A stretch of 48,954 nucleotides of DNA from an uncultured Arthrobacter sp. (lineage in GTDB: Bacteria > Actinomycetota > Actinomycetes > Actinomycetales > Micrococcaceae), in the NCBI RefSeq assembly GCF_902805515.1, contig NZ_CADCTE010000061.1, forward strand, positions 1 through 48,954, written 5' to 3'. Within the stretch, counting starts at the first letter, position 1, and every line of letters starts with the position of its first letter. Positions 1 through 8,683 of the stretch are shown one piece after another. Under the pieces are notes generated by a model, which saw only the letters and a program-made list of their open reading frames with translations, had not been told where the DNA came from and ran no database searches. Position numbers and translations under genes: made by a program.

Positions 1-1
1 C

Positions 2-544
2 GGCTCGGGCATCGGCCCGACCCGCATCACGCGGGCCGTGGGCATCATCAAGGCCTACACCACGCGCGTGGGCGCCGGACCGTTCCCCACCGAGCTCTTC
101 GACGACATGGGCCTCTACCTGCAGAAGACCGGCGGGGAGTTCGGCGTGAACACCGGGCGTCCGCGCCGCACCGGCTGGTACGACGCCGTGCTGGCGCGCC
201 ACGCGGCCCGCGTCAACGGCTTCACCGACTACTTTGTGACGAAACTTGACGTGCTCACGGGGATCGAGCGCATCCCCGTCTGTGTCGCCTACGACGTCGA
301 CGGCGTACGCCACGACGAGATGCCCATGACTCAGACCGAGTTCCACCACGCGAAGCCGATCTTCGAATACTTCGAGGGATGGACCGAGGACATCACCGGT
401 GCGCGCAGCATCGAGGACCTGCCGGACAACGCACAGGTCTACGTGCGGGCGCTCGAGAAGATGTCGGGGACCCGGTTCTCGGCCATCGGCGTCGGCCCGG
501 ACCGCGATCAGACCATCGTGGTGAACGACCTCATCACCGGCTGA
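2..544 (+). CDS. purA: Adenylosuccinate synthetase, C-terminal part (cut by window edge)
   Basis: Catalyses the GTP-dependent condensation of IMP with aspartate to adenylosuccinate, the first committed step to AMP, in the cytosol. The visible 180 residues are the C-terminal portion. They open with [19 protein letters not shown], continue with [13 protein letters not shown], and include the guanine-recognition segment TKLDVLTG and the late [10 protein letters not shown] motif. The reading frame is open from base 2 with no start visible, so the N-terminal half, including the GTP-binding P-loop, lies outside the window. The TGA stop at 542-544 is followed by a GC hairpin. The next gene converges from the other strand. 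Identity is clear from family motifs. Confidence 0.96.
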   Translation, partial: GSGIGPTRITRAVGIIKAYTTRVGAGPFPTELFDDMGLYLQKTGGEFGVNTGRPRRTGWYDAVLARHAARVNGFTDYFVTKLDVLTGIERIPVCVAYDVDGVRHDEMPMTQTEFHHAKPIFEYFEGWTEDITGARSIEDLPDNAQVYVRALEKMSGTRFSAIGVGPDRDQTIVVNDLITG

Positions 545-552
545 CCCGGCAC

Positions 553-571
553 CCCGGGCCCCCGGCCCGGG
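553..571. terminator. GC-rich hairpin between convergent purA and DUF427 gene
   Basis: Perfect 8-bp stem CCCGGGCC/GGCCCGGG with a CCC loop, nine bases after the purA stop. No T-run follows on either strand, so it would be an atypical terminator. Two direct copies of ACCAGCCCCGGG follow at about 576 and 593. Confidence 0.45.
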
Positions 572-590
572 CGTCACCAGCCCCGGGGCG

Positions 591-1085
591 CTACCAGCCC
601 CGGGTTCCCGGCCCGCCCTTGAACGGCCCGACGATCCGCGCGGTGACCCAGCCGCCGTAGAAGTCACCGGCCTGCGCGGTGACCTGTTCACCGTCCACGG
701 TGCAAAGATCCATCGCCCCTGGATACACGGCCACGCGGCCGGCCAGTTCCTCATAGCCGGCCGCGGGGGAGGGATAGGTCCAGGCCGCCCGCGACGCGCG
801 CCTCCCGCCGCCGACGACGTCGAAGTAGCCCGCGGTGCCCTTGAACTCGCAGAAGGAACTCCCCTCCGCGGCCTCAAGCGCCCCGGGCGCGAAGTCCGCG
901 GCCGGCAGGTAGTACACCGGCGGATGGCTCGTCTCGAGCACCCGCAGGGCCGAGGAGGTCCGCAGGATCTCCTCGCCGCCGAACCGCACGACGATCTGCT
1001 CGGTGCTCGCTTCCACCCGTGGTGGCCTCGGATAGTCCCAGACGGATTCCTGGCCGGGACCGGGGACTGCGCGTCGAATGCTCAT
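591..1085 (-). CDS. DUF427 domain-containing protein
   Basis: A 164-residue cytosolic protein of the DUF427 family, small beta-rich proteins of unknown biochemical role common in actinobacteria. Family features visible are the N-terminal ESVWDYPRPPRVE, the VLETSHPPVYYLP segment, the FCEFKGTAGYFDV segment and the C-terminal YPGAMD...DFYGGW. One domain fills the whole length, with no signal peptide or membrane segment. The start is ATG at 1083-1085. There is no Shine-Dalgarno, but TAGCGT lies exactly six bases upstream (1092-1097), which suggests a leaderless mRNA. It converges with purA and is divergent from the amidohydrolase gene. Family is confident; function is unknown. Confidence 0.85.
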   Translation of the reverse strand: MSIRRAVPGPGQESVWDYPRPPRVEASTEQIVVRFGGEEILRTSSALRVLETSHPPVYYLPAADFAPGALEAAEGSSFCEFKGTAGYFDVVGGGRRASRAAWTYPSPAAGYEELAGRVAVYPGAMDLCTVDGEQVTAQAGDFYGGWVTARIVGPFKGGPGTRGW

Positions 1086-1091
1086 GGCCCA

Positions 1092-1097
1092 ACGCTA
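1092..1097 (-). promoter_or_regulatory. -10 element TAGCGT of a probable leaderless promoter (DUF427 gene)
   Basis: On the minus strand TAGCGT is followed by six bases (TGGGCC) and the ATG, so transcription would start at or beside the start codon. The same arrangement recurs at 3401, 37529 and 44596. No convincing -35 is seen. Confidence 0.5.
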
Positions 1098-1165
1098 GCC
1101 TTTAGCAACCCGCCGCGCAGTCTGTAGGCTGGTGCGCAGGGGACAGCGACGCGGAGGCGGGGAAT

Positions 1166-1972
1166 ATGAAAGTCAGCGTAGGACAGTTCCGGCCTGGCGG
1201 GGACGTGCGGGCGAACCTGTTGGTGATGCGGAAGCTGGCCCGGAAGGCAAAGTCCGACGGCGCCGAGCTCATCGTGTTCCCGGAAGAGTCGATGTTCACC
1301 ATCGGCAAGGTCACCGGCCCGCTGCAGGCCGCCGTCGAGGGCAGTTGGAGCACCTTCGTGCAGCAGCTCTCCTTCCTGGCCGCGGAGCTCGATCTGGCGA
1401 TCGTTGCGGGCGGCTATGAGTCAAGCGGGGAGGAACGCCCCTACAACACACTCGTGCTGATCGACCGGAACGGCCGGATCACCGACACCTACCGGAAGCT
1501 TCACCTCTACGACGCGTTCAGCTACCAGGAGTCGAAGCGGATCAAACCCGGCGACGGCGGCCTCACCGTCGTGCCGCTCGGGGAGATGTCCGTGGGGCTG
1601 ATGACCTGCTACGACGTCCGCTTCCCGGAGCAGGCCCGGGCGCTCGCCGACGCCGGCGCCGATCTGATCTGCGTGCCCGCGGCCTGGTTTCAGGGCGAGC
1701 ACAAGATCGAGCACTGGGAGACCCTCCTCAAGGCCCGCGCCATTGAGAACACGGTCTGGATCGCCGCGGCCGGCACCTCGAGCGATCACACCATCGGCCA
1801 CTCGGCCATCCTTGACCCTATGGGCGTCGCGCACGCCTTCCTCGAACATGAGTCCGAGGCCGTCGTGACGACTGAGGTCACCCGGCACCGGGTCGACGAC
1901 GTCCGCGAGTTCCTCCCCGTGCTGCGCAACCGCCGCTTCGGGCCCAACGAGGAGATCGTCGACGCGCACTAG
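1166..1972 (+). CDS. Nitrilase-superfamily carbon-nitrogen hydrolase
   Basis: A 268-residue single-domain cytosolic amidase of the nitrilase superfamily, which hydrolyses non-peptide C-N bonds through a Glu-Lys-Cys triad. The triad is visible as E40 (VFPEE), K111 (YRKLHLYD) and C148 (MTCYDVRFPE). The later RAIENTVWIAAAG block is also typical. Length matches stand-alone members such as omega-amidases and predicted deaminated-glutathione amidases. The substrate cannot be assigned from sequence. ATG at 1166 has a good ribosome site (GCGGAGGCGGGG) just upstream. TAGGCT at 1124-1129 is a plausible -10. It is transcribed divergently from the DUF427 gene and converges with the alditol oxidase. Confidence 0.9.
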   Translation: MKVSVGQFRPGGDVRANLLVMRKLARKAKSDGAELIVFPEESMFTIGKVTGPLQAAVEGSWSTFVQQLSFLAAELDLAIVAGGYESSGEERPYNTLVLIDRNGRITDTYRKLHLYDAFSYQESKRIKPGDGGLTVVPLGEMSVGLMTCYDVRFPEQARALADAGADLICVPAAWFQGEHKIEHWETLLKARAIENTVWIAAAGTSSDHTIGHSAILDPMGVAHAFLEHESEAVVTTEVTRHRVDDVREFLPVLRNRRFGPNEEIVDAH

Positions 1973-1987
1973 GATCGGAGCTTCCGC

Positions 1988-3268
1988 TCAGGACGCCGGG
2001 GAGGCGGCCGGCGCGAACACCGTCCGCTCAAGGAAGCCGTTGCGGAACTTGCCCTCGGGATCCCAGGCGTCGGCCAGGGCCCGGAAATCCCGGAGGCGCG
2101 GGTACAGGCACTCGAGCGGGCCGGCCTGCCCGGTGAACAGCTTGCCCCAGTGCGGCCGGGCCGCGAAGGGGGCAAGGCTGGACTCGAGCTCGGGAAGGAA
2201 CGCCTCGACCTCGGCCTGCAGGGGTTTCCAGGTGAAGTGCAGGCCGATCCCCGAACGGCCGTAGTTGCTGCTCAGCCACAGGCGGTCGGCCGCCATCGTG
2301 CGGATCTCCGAGATCTGGAGCAGCGGTGCGAGCTTCGGTGCGAGGGAGCGGACCGCGTCGATGGCCGCCAGGGCGTGCTCGGAGCCGACCAGGTATTCGG
2401 ACTGCAGCTCCGCTCCACTGCTGGGGGTGAAGGCGAGCCGGAAGTGGGCGAGGCGGTCCGACCAGGGCCCGGGCACGCCGAGCTGCTGCGTGCAGTTCAC
2501 CGGTGACATGCCGGGGACCGGGTGCAGCGGCTCCTCGGCCCTCGTTCCGCCGAAGAAGGCCGATGCGGCCGGGCCGTCGTCGTCCGCCGAGGTCCGCGAC
2601 TTCAGCCAGGCCTGGCTGACGGTGTCACCGGCCCAGTCGGTGAAGAGGCTGACGCTGTAGGCGGCGCCGGTGATCTCCTCGAAGTTTCCGAGGACCCGGT
2701 CCCACGGCAGGCCGGTGTAGGCGTCCTGGCGCACCGTAAAGGACGGCTCGATGTCGAGGGTGAGCCGGGTCATGATCCCGAGCGCCCCAAGGTTCACCAC
2801 CATGCCCTCGAAATCCGGGTCCTCGCCCCGCCGCACGGTGCGCAGGTCACCGGACGCTGTGACGAACTCGATGGCCGCCGCGGCGGTGGCGAGGTTTCCG
2901 TTGCCGTTCCCCGAGCCGTGGGTGGCCGTGGCGACCGCTCCGGCCACGGAGATGTGGGGCAGGGAGGCGAGGTTGGCGATTGCGAAACCCTGCCGCTGGA
3001 GTTCAGCGGCGAGTTCCCCGTAGCGGGTGGCCGCGCCGACGCTCACGGTTCGTCCGGCGCCGTCGACGCTGATGGTGGAGGGCAGGTTCTCAAGGGATAC
3101 CAGCGTGCCGGTGGTGTCCGCGATGTCGCTGAAGGAATGGCGGCTGCCGAGCGCACGCACCGAGGACGCCGCGGCGACGATCTCCTGGAGGGCGCGCACC
3201 TCAGTGGGGCGTTCAAGGCGTTCCTGCCGGTAGCCCAGGTTGCCTGCCCAGTTGAATTCGGTCGTCAT
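1988..3268 (-). CDS. Alditol (xylitol/sorbitol) oxidase, FAD-dependent
   Basis: A 426-residue flavoprotein that closely resembles Streptomyces alditol oxidase, which oxidises the C1 hydroxyl of xylitol, sorbitol and related alditols to the aldose with release of H2O2. The N-terminal half is the PCMH-type FAD domain. GSRHSF carries the His (H44) expected to bind FAD covalently, and SLPHISVAGAVATATHGSG is the FAD-binding loop. The C-terminal half carries NCTQQLGVPGPW, the SEIR motif (Glu and Arg of the alditol oxidase active site) and RPHWGKLF with the active-site Lys. No signal peptide. It is divergent from the LacI gene, with the palindrome GTCACCGGGTGAC in the 136-bp gap, so the same regulator might control it. 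D-arabinono-lactone oxidases are related, but the C-terminal motifs favour AldO. Confidence 0.88.
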   Translation of the reverse strand: MTTEFNWAGNLGYRQERLERPTEVRALQEIVAAASSVRALGSRHSFSDIADTTGTLVSLENLPSTISVDGAGRTVSVGAATRYGELAAELQRQGFAIANLASLPHISVAGAVATATHGSGNGNGNLATAAAAIEFVTASGDLRTVRRGEDPDFEGMVVNLGALGIMTRLTLDIEPSFTVRQDAYTGLPWDRVLGNFEEITGAAYSVSLFTDWAGDTVSQAWLKSRTSADDDGPAASAFFGGTRAEEPLHPVPGMSPVNCTQQLGVPGPWSDRLAHFRLAFTPSSGAELQSEYLVGSEHALAAIDAVRSLAPKLAPLLQISEIRTMAADRLWLSSNYGRSGIGLHFTWKPLQAEVEAFLPELESSLAPFAARPHWGKLFTGQAGPLECLYPRLRDFRALADAWDPEGKFRNGFLERTVFAPAASPAS

Positions 3269-3315
3269 CGGTCACCATTCCTTCTTCATCGCCACGTTTC
3301 ACCGGCAACCGTGCC

Positions 3316-3328
3316 GTCACCGGGTGAC
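3316..3328. promoter_or_regulatory. Candidate operator palindrome between alditol oxidase and lacI genes
   Basis: GTCACC-G-GGTGAC is a perfect 13-base palindrome, 48 bp upstream of the alditol oxidase start and 73 bp before the -10 of the LacI gene. Its arms differ from the ATGTGA/TCACAT site at araB, so the binding protein is uncertain. Confidence 0.35.
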
Positions 3329-3400
3329 AGCACCACCAAGACCACTCTAGGGACATTCGCGGGGAGGTTCGCACGGGCGGCCGGGGCCGGCGCAGTGCAG

Positions 3401-3406
3401 TAGCGT
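3401..3406 (+). promoter_or_regulatory. -10 element TAGCGT of a probable leaderless promoter (lacI-type gene)
   Basis: TAGCGT is followed by seven bases and ATG at 3414. There is no Shine-Dalgarno before either the ATG or the in-frame GTG at 3405. This spacing puts the transcription start at the ATG. Confidence 0.5.
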
Positions 3407-3413
3407 GTCCGCC

Positions 3414-4448
3414 ATGACGGACAACAATTCCGGAAAAACGGCGCGGCCGGAACGTGCCGCAAATATCCGGGACGTCGCCCGCGCCGCGGGGGTGTCCCAC
3501 CAGACGGTCTCGCGGGTGATCAATGATCACCCCAGCCTGCGGGAGGGAACGCGGAGGCGCGTCCTTGAGGCGATGGAGCAACTTTCATTCCGGCCAAACC
3601 GGGCCGCACGCGCCCTCGTCACCAGCAGGTCGGGCATCCTGGGGGTGCTCGTCTCACACGGCGTCGAGTACGGTCCCGCGGCAAGCCTGCAGGCCATCCA
3701 CGAGGCGGCCGCCAACGCGGGTTATTGGATCGATGTCGCCAACCTTGAACGCACCGACCACGGCTCGATCGTTGCGGCGCTGGACCGGCTGATGGACCAT
3801 GCGGTGGAGGGACTGGTCATCCTCGCACCCCAGTCCCGGTCCCTCAAGGTGATAGAGGATCTCGCAATCCGGTTGCCCTTCGTCACGGTGCATTCAACGG
3901 GCCGTTTCTCCGACCACCGGCTCTCCGTCGACCAGCTGTCCGGTGCACGACTCGCGACCAGGCACCTGCTGGAGCTTGGACACCGCCGTGTCCTGCATCT
4001 GGCCGGACCGGAAGGCTGGGTGGAATCGGCGGCGAGGCTTCAGGGCTACCGGGAAGAGATGGCGGCGTGGAATGTCCCGCCCCTTGACGCGCCGGACGGC
4101 GATTGGACAGCCGAGTCGGGGTACCGCGCCGGGAAGGCCGCGATGCGGGCCGGCGGCTTCAGTGCGGTGTTCTCGTCGAACGACCAGATGGCGCTGGGGC
4201 TCATCCACGCGTTTGCGGAGGCCGGACTGCGGGTCCCGCGCGATGTCAGCGTCGTTGGGTTCGATGACGTCCCGGAGGCCGCCCACTACCTTCCGCCGCT
4301 CACGACGGTGCGCCAGGATTTTCCTGAGCTTGGGCGGCGCTGTGTGGCCGCCCTGCTGGGGATGCTCGGCCATGGGCCCTCCCTGCCGCAGGGAGACATC
4401 GCGCCGGAATTGATCGTGCGCCGATCCACTACCGCGCCACCCCCCTGA
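3414..4448 (+). CDS. LacI-family transcriptional regulator of the arabinose locus
   Basis: A 344-residue LacI/GalR repressor. Residues about 15-70 form the helix-turn-helix and hinge helix (NIRDVARAAGVSHQTVSRVI, then PNRAARALVT). The rest is a periplasmic-binding-protein-like effector domain, ending in the typical VSVVGFDDVPEAAHYLPPLTTVRQDF block. It sits directly upstream of araB in the same direction, with an inverted repeat at the araB promoter that suits a LacI dimer. It therefore probably represses araBDA and the transporter and responds to arabinose or a derivative. The GTG at 3405 is an alternative start adding three residues. ATG 3414 was chosen because of the -10 spacing. Effector and target are inferred from neighbours. 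Confidence 0.86.
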   Translation: MTDNNSGKTARPERAANIRDVARAAGVSHQTVSRVINDHPSLREGTRRRVLEAMEQLSFRPNRAARALVTSRSGILGVLVSHGVEYGPAASLQAIHEAAANAGYWIDVANLERTDHGSIVAALDRLMDHAVEGLVILAPQSRSLKVIEDLAIRLPFVTVHSTGRFSDHRLSVDQLSGARLATRHLLELGHRRVLHLAGPEGWVESAARLQGYREEMAAWNVPPLDAPDGDWTAESGYRAGKAAMRAGGFSAVFSSNDQMALGLIHAFAEAGLRVPRDVSVVGFDDVPEAAHYLPPLTTVRQDFPELGRRCVAALLGMLGHGPSLPQGDIAPELIVRRSTTAPPP

Positions 4449-4524
4449 CCCCTGCCTCACCCTGCGGGCAGCCTGGTCCGACTCCCGTTATGGAAGCGTT
4501 ACCGAAATCTTCGAACCCGAGCCG

Positions 4525-4554
4525 GTGCCAAGCGTGTATCGTGGCATCCACAAT
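4525..4554 (+). promoter_or_regulatory. Candidate araB promoter
   Basis: A -35-like GTGCCA (4525-4530) and -10-like CACAAT (4549-4554) are separated by 18 bp and lie immediately before the operator palindrome. An inverted pair TGCCA/TGGCA flanks the spacer (4526-4530, 4542-4546). Both hexamers are imperfect, so this is tentative. Confidence 0.35.
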
Positions 4555-4555
4555 A

Positions 4556-4573
4556 AATGTGACCGTTCACATT
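4556..4573. promoter_or_regulatory. LacI-type operator at the araB promoter
   Basis: AATGTGA-CCGT-TCACATT has 7-bp inverted arms around a CG-centred core, the usual form of a LacI-family operator. It lies 65 bp before the araB start and just after the candidate -10, where a bound repressor would block initiation. The arms resemble CRP half sites, but the 4-bp spacing is not the 6 bp of CRP/GlxR sites. Confidence 0.65.
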
Positions 4574-4637
4574 GCGGGTCGGTGGCGAAGGTGTCCGTTG
4601 CCCGCAGGCATCACCCGAAAGACAATGAGGTTTTTTC

Positions 4638-6395
4638 GTGAGCGAAGCTTCCCCCACCCTTCCGGCCGCAGCGCGCAAAACGCCCGGCTCACCGGCGGCC
4701 CGGCCCGGGTCCCCTGCCGGCCCGAAATACGTGATCGGTATCGACTTCGGCACGCTCTCGGGCCGCGCCGTCGTGGTGCGCGTAAGCGATGGCGCCGAGG
4801 TCGGCTCGGCAGTCACCGAATACCCCCACGCCGTCATGGACACGGTCCTTGCCGCCACCGGCGCACCGCTTCCCCCCGACTGGGCGCTGCAGGTGCCCGC
4901 GGACTACGTCGAGGTGCTCCGCACCGCCGTCCCCGCAGCGGTGCGCGACGCCGGCATCTCACCCCAGGACGTCGTCGGCGTGGGAACGGACTTCACTGCC
5001 TGCACGATGATTCCGACCACCGCCGACGGGACGCCGCTCAACGAACTGCCCGGCTACGCCTCCCGCCCCCATGCCTACGTCAAGCTCTGGAAGCACCACG
5101 CCGCACAGGGGCAGGCCGACCGCATCAACGAACTCGCCCGGCAGCGCGGTGAAACCTGGCTGCCCCGGTACGGCGGGCTGATCTCCAGCGAATGGGAGTT
5201 CGCCAAGGGGCTGCAGCTCCTCGAGGAGGACCCCGAGCTCTACTCCCGCATGGACCACTGGGTCGAGGCGGCCGACTGGATCGTCTGGCAGCTGACCGGC
5301 CGCTACGTCCGCAACGCCTGCACCGCCGGCTACAAGGGCATCCTGCAGGACGGCGCCTACCCCACCCGGGAGTTCCTCGCGGCGCTGAACCCGGACTTCG
5401 CTTCCTTCGCCGAGGACAAGGTGGAGCACCCCATCGGTGCACTCGCCTCCGCCGCCGGCACCCTCTCCGCGGAGGCCGCCGGCTGGACCGGGCTGCCTGA
5501 GGGTATCGCGGTCGCCGTCGGCAATGTGGACGCCCACGTCACGGCGCCCGCGGCGCAGGCCACCGACCCCGGGCAGATGGTCGCCATCATGGGAACCTCG
5601 ACCTGCCACGTGATGAACTCCGAGGCGCTGCGGGAGGTGCCCGGGATGTGCGGCGTCGTCGACGGTGGGATCGTCGAGGGACTGTACGGCTACGAGGCCG
5701 GACAGTCAGGGGTGGGAGACATCTTCGCCTGGTTCGTCGCGAACCAGGTTCCCGCCGACATCTCCGCGGAGGCGGCACGGATCGGGCTCAGCGTGCACGA
5801 GTACCTGACCGAGCAGGCCCGGCACGACCCCGTCGGCGCCTCGGGCCTGATCGCCCTCGACTGGCACTCCGGCAATCGGTCGGTCCTCGTTGACCACGAG
5901 CTCTCCGGCCTGGTCGTGGGGCTGACCCTCGCCACCGCACCGCACGAGGTGTACCGGGCGCTCCTCGAGGCGACGGCTTTCGGAACCCGGAGGATCGTCG
6001 AGGCTTTCAACGACTCAGGCGTCCCGGTGACCGAATTCGTGGCGGCGGGTGGGCTCATCCGGAACTCCTTCCTGATGCAGACCTACGCGGACGTGCTGAA
6101 TCTGCCCATCTCCGTCATTGGAAGCGCCCAGGGGCCGGCACTCGGCTCCGCCATCCATGCCGCCGTCGCCGCGGGAGAGTACCCGGACATCTCCGCAGCC
6201 GCCCGGGCGATGGGCCGTCTGCAGCGCGCCGCGTACACCCCCGATCCCGGCAGGGCCGAGGCCTACACCGCGCTGTACGCCGAATACCGGGAGCTTCACG
6301 ACTACTTCGGCCGCGGCGGCAACAATGTGATGCGCCGGCTCAAGGCGATGCGGCGCTCCGCCCTTTCGGCTCCGGTGCAGGCGGTGTCGGCATGA
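4638..6395 (+). CDS. araB: Ribulokinase
   Basis: Phosphorylates L-ribulose to L-ribulose-5-phosphate with ATP, the second step of L-arabinose catabolism in the cytosol. This is a 585-residue FGGY-family kinase. The phosphate-1 motif GIDFGTLSGRAVVV is near residue 34, followed by the AraB-type sequence GTDFTACTMIPTTADGTPL. The C-terminal FGGY segment includes GGLIRNSFLMQTYADVLNLP and GPALGSAIHAAVAAG. GTG 4638 is the start. A Pro/Ala-rich stretch of about 28 residues precedes the catalytic fold and may be disordered, or the true start may be downstream. It is first in an araB-araD-araA operon, and its stop overlaps araD by four bases (ATGA), implying coupled translation. Confidence 0.95.
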   Translation: MSEASPTLPAAARKTPGSPAARPGSPAGPKYVIGIDFGTLSGRAVVVRVSDGAEVGSAVTEYPHAVMDTVLAATGAPLPPDWALQVPADYVEVLRTAVPAAVRDAGISPQDVVGVGTDFTACTMIPTTADGTPLNELPGYASRPHAYVKLWKHHAAQGQADRINELARQRGETWLPRYGGLISSEWEFAKGLQLLEEDPELYSRMDHWVEAADWIVWQLTGRYVRNACTAGYKGILQDGAYPTREFLAALNPDFASFAEDKVEHPIGALASAAGTLSAEAAGWTGLPEGIAVAVGNVDAHVTAPAAQATDPGQMVAIMGTSTCHVMNSEALREVPGMCGVVDGGIVEGLYGYEAGQSGVGDIFAWFVANQVPADISAEAARIGLSVHEYLTEQARHDPVGASGLIALDWHSGNRSVLVDHELSGLVVGLTLATAPHEVYRALLEATAFGTRRIVEAFNDSGVPVTEFVAAGGLIRNSFLMQTYADVLNLPISVIGSAQGPALGSAIHAAVAAGEYPDISAAARAMGRLQRAAYTPDPGRAEAYTALYAEYRELHDYFGRGGNNVMRRLKAMRRSALSAPVQAVSA

Positions 6396-7120
6396 GCGGC
6401 AACAGTGCCGCCCTTCAGGAGGCGATCGCACGCACCCGCCAGGAGGTCGCCGACCTGCACGCCGAACTCGTGCGCTACGGGCTGGTCGTGTGGACCGGCG
6501 GAAACGTCTCGGGCCGCGTGCCCGGGGCGGACCTGTTCGTCATCAAGCCCAGCGGCGTCGGCTACGAGGACCTGTGCGCCGAAAACCAGATCCTGTGCAC
6601 CCTCGACGGCTCCGTCGTCGCGGGCACCGCGGGATGTGAACGTTCACCCTCGAGCGACACCGCGGCCCACGCCTATGTCTACCGGCATCTTCCGGAGGTC
6701 GGTGGGGTGGTCCACACCCACTCGCCCTACGCCACCGCCTGGGCGGCCCGCGGCGAGGCGATTCCCTGCGTCCTCACGGCAATGGCCGACGAGTTCGGCG
6801 GAGAGGTGCCGGTCGGCCCCTTCGCCGTCATCGGCGATGACTCCATCGGCAGGGGCATCGTCGACACCCTGGCGGGGCACCGCTCCCGGGCCGTGCTGAT
6901 GAAGAACCACGGCCCTTTCACCATCGGCAAGGACGCCCGCGACGCCGTCAAGGCCGCCGTCATGACCGAGGACGTCGCCCGCACCGTGCACCTCTCCCGC
7001 CAGCTGGGGGAGCCCGCAGCCATCGCCGACGCCCACGTCGATTCGCTCTTCGAGCGCTACCAGAACGTCTACGGTCAGCCCGCCGCGCAGGCCCCAACCC
7101 AGGCAGGAGCCACCCGATGA
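6392..7120 (+). CDS. araD: L-ribulose-5-phosphate 4-epimerase
   Basis: Interconverts L-ribulose-5-phosphate and D-xylulose-5-phosphate, delivering arabinose carbon to the pentose phosphate pathway. This is a 242-residue class II aldolase/epimerase with the zinc site [16 protein letters not shown] and the preceding [13 protein letters not shown] segment. Also present are the N-terminal [11 protein letters not shown] phosphate-binding loop and [10 protein letters not shown]. Length matches bacterial AraD. It overlaps araB and araA by four bases on each side, so the three enzymes are translated as a coupled set. The codons for CERS at 6634-6647 contain a perfect palindrome nearly identical to the araB operator. 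Confidence 0.95.
   Translation: MSGNSAALQEAIARTRQEVADLHAELVRYGLVVWTGGNVSGRVPGADLFVIKPSGVGYEDLCAENQILCTLDGSVVAGTAGCERSPSSDTAAHAYVYRHLPEVGGVVHTHSPYATAWAARGEAIPCVLTAMADEFGGEVPVGPFAVIGDDSIGRGIVDTLAGHRSRAVLMKNHGPFTIGKDARDAVKAAVMTEDVARTVHLSRQLGEPAAIADAHVDSLFERYQNVYGQPAAQAPTQAGATR
6634..6647. promoter_or_regulatory. Second operator-like palindrome inside araD
   Basis: ATGTGAACGTTCAC matches the araB operator ATGTGACCGTTCAC at 13 of 14 positions and contains the perfect 12-base palindrome GTGAACGTTCAC. It lies about 2.08 kb downstream of the promoter site, inside coding sequence. It could be an auxiliary repressor site (looping or roadblock) or chance. Confidence 0.45.
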
Positions 7121-8631
7121 CCTCCCTTCGCACCACCCTCGACAGCTACGAAATCTGGTTCCTCACCGGCAGCCAGGACCTCTACGGGGAGGAGACCCTT
7201 GCCCAGGTGGAGGTGCAGTCCCAGGAGATCGTCAAGATCCTCAACGACTCCGGGCTGCCCGTGAACATCGTCTGGAAGCCGACCCTCAAGGACTCGGATT
7301 CGATCCGCAGGATGGCCCTTGAGGCCAACGCGGCCGACAACGCCATCGGCGTCGTTGCCTGGATGCACACCTTCAGCCCCGCCAAGATGTGGATCACGGG
7401 CCTGGACGCGCTGCGCAAGCCGCTGCTCCACCTCCACACCCAGATCAATGTCGCCCTGCCCTGGGCGGAGATCGACTTCGACTTCATGAACCTCAACCAG
7501 GCCGCGCACGGCGACCGGGAGTTCGGATACATCCAGTCACGGCTCGGCGTTCCCCGCAAGACCGTCGTCGGGCACGTCACCAATCCATCGGTCACCGGCC
7601 AGGTCTCCAGCTGGCAGCGCGCCTGCGCCGGCTGGGCCGCGGTGCACGGGCTGAAGGTGGCCCGCTTCGGTGACAACATGCGCTACGTCGCCGTCACCGA
7701 GGGGGACAAGACCGAGGCTGAGCTGCGCTTCGGCGTCTCGGTCAACACGTGGGGCGTCAACGACCTCGTGGACGTGGTCGACGCCCAGCCTGAACACCTC
7801 ATCGACGAGCTCGTTGCCGAGTACGAGGAAAGCTACGACGTGGCACCGGAACTGCGGCGCGGCGGCGACCGCCACGAGTCGCTGCGCTACGGCGCCCGCC
7901 TCGAGCTGGGCCTTCTCTCCTTCCTCGAGGCCGGCGGATTCGGTGCGTTCACGACAAGTTTCGAGGACCTCGGGGGGCTGCGGCAGCTCCCCGGCCTCGC
8001 GGTCCAGCGGCTCATGGCCAAGGGCTACGGCTTCGGCGCCGAAGGCGACTGGAAGACCGCGGTCCTGGTGCGCGCCGCGAAGGTCATGGGTGCGGGCCTG
8101 CCCGGCGGCGCTTCGCTGATGGAGGACTACACCTACCACCTCGTTCCGGGGGAGGAGAAGATCCTCGGCGCCCACATGCTCGAGATCTGCCCCACCCTGA
8201 CGACGGCGCGTCCCTCCCTTGAAGTGCACCCCCTGGGCATCGGCGGCCGGGAGGACCCGGTGCGGCTCGTGTTCGACACGGACCCCGGGCCCGGCGTCGT
8301 CGTTGCCCTCTCCGACATGCGCGACCGCTTCCGGCTCACCGCCAACGCCGTCGACGTCGTACCCCCGGACGCGCCGCTGCCGAACCTTCCGGTAGCCCGC
8401 GCGGTCTGGAAGCCGGCACCGGACCTCGCGACCTCGGCCGCGGCCTGGCTCAGCGCCGGCGCCGCCCACCACACGGTGCTCAGCACGGCGGTGGGCCTGG
8501 AGGTCTTCGAGGACTTCGCCGTGATCGCCGAGACCGAACTCCTGCGCATCGACGACTCGACGATCCTGCGGGATTTCCAGCGTGAACTGCGCTGGAACTC
8601 GGCCTACTACCGGCTCGCCTCAAAACTGTAA
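7117..8631 (+). CDS. araA: L-arabinose isomerase
   Basis: Converts L-arabinose to L-ribulose, the first catabolic step; the enzyme is manganese-dependent and cytosolic. The 504-residue length is typical. Family sequence runs from the start ([18 protein letters not shown]) through [25 protein letters not shown] and [15 protein letters not shown] to the late [17 protein letters not shown] block carrying a metal-ligand His. It overlaps araD by ATGA at 7117-7120. The order araB-araD-araA, followed by a sugar ABC transporter, defines a complete L-arabinose uptake and entry pathway. No araC-type regulator is present; control appears to be by the LacI protein upstream. Confidence 0.97.
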   Translation: MTSLRTTLDSYEIWFLTGSQDLYGEETLAQVEVQSQEIVKILNDSGLPVNIVWKPTLKDSDSIRRMALEANAADNAIGVVAWMHTFSPAKMWITGLDALRKPLLHLHTQINVALPWAEIDFDFMNLNQAAHGDREFGYIQSRLGVPRKTVVGHVTNPSVTGQVSSWQRACAGWAAVHGLKVARFGDNMRYVAVTEGDKTEAELRFGVSVNTWGVNDLVDVVDAQPEHLIDELVAEYEESYDVAPELRRGGDRHESLRYGARLELGLLSFLEAGGFGAFTTSFEDLGGLRQLPGLAVQRLMAKGYGFGAEGDWKTAVLVRAAKVMGAGLPGGASLMEDYTYHLVPGEEKILGAHMLEICPTLTTARPSLEVHPLGIGGREDPVRLVFDTDPGPGVVVALSDMRDRFRLTANAVDVVPPDAPLPNLPVARAVWKPAPDLATSAAAWLSAGAAHHTVLSTAVGLEVFEDFAVIAETELLRIDDSTILRDFQRELRWNSAYYRLASKL

Positions 8632-8644
8632 ATCCACGCAGCAA

Positions 8645-8664
8645 CCCGGGCGATGGCGCCCGGG
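8645..8664 (+). other. Intercistronic stem-loop before the sugar-binding-protein gene
   Basis: Perfect 8-bp stem CCCGGGCG/CGCCCGGG with an ATGG loop between araA and the binding-protein gene, without a T-run. Hairpins here often stabilise or separately process the abundant binding-protein message; partial termination is the alternative. Confidence 0.5.
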
Positions 8665-8683
8665 CCGACGAAAGGGAACCCCT

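Noticed and set aside
4556-4573. CRP/GlxR-type site at the araB promoter
   Set aside because: TGTGA and TCACA half sites are present but four bases apart, not six. The CG-centred palindrome and adjacent LacI gene fit a LacI operator better.
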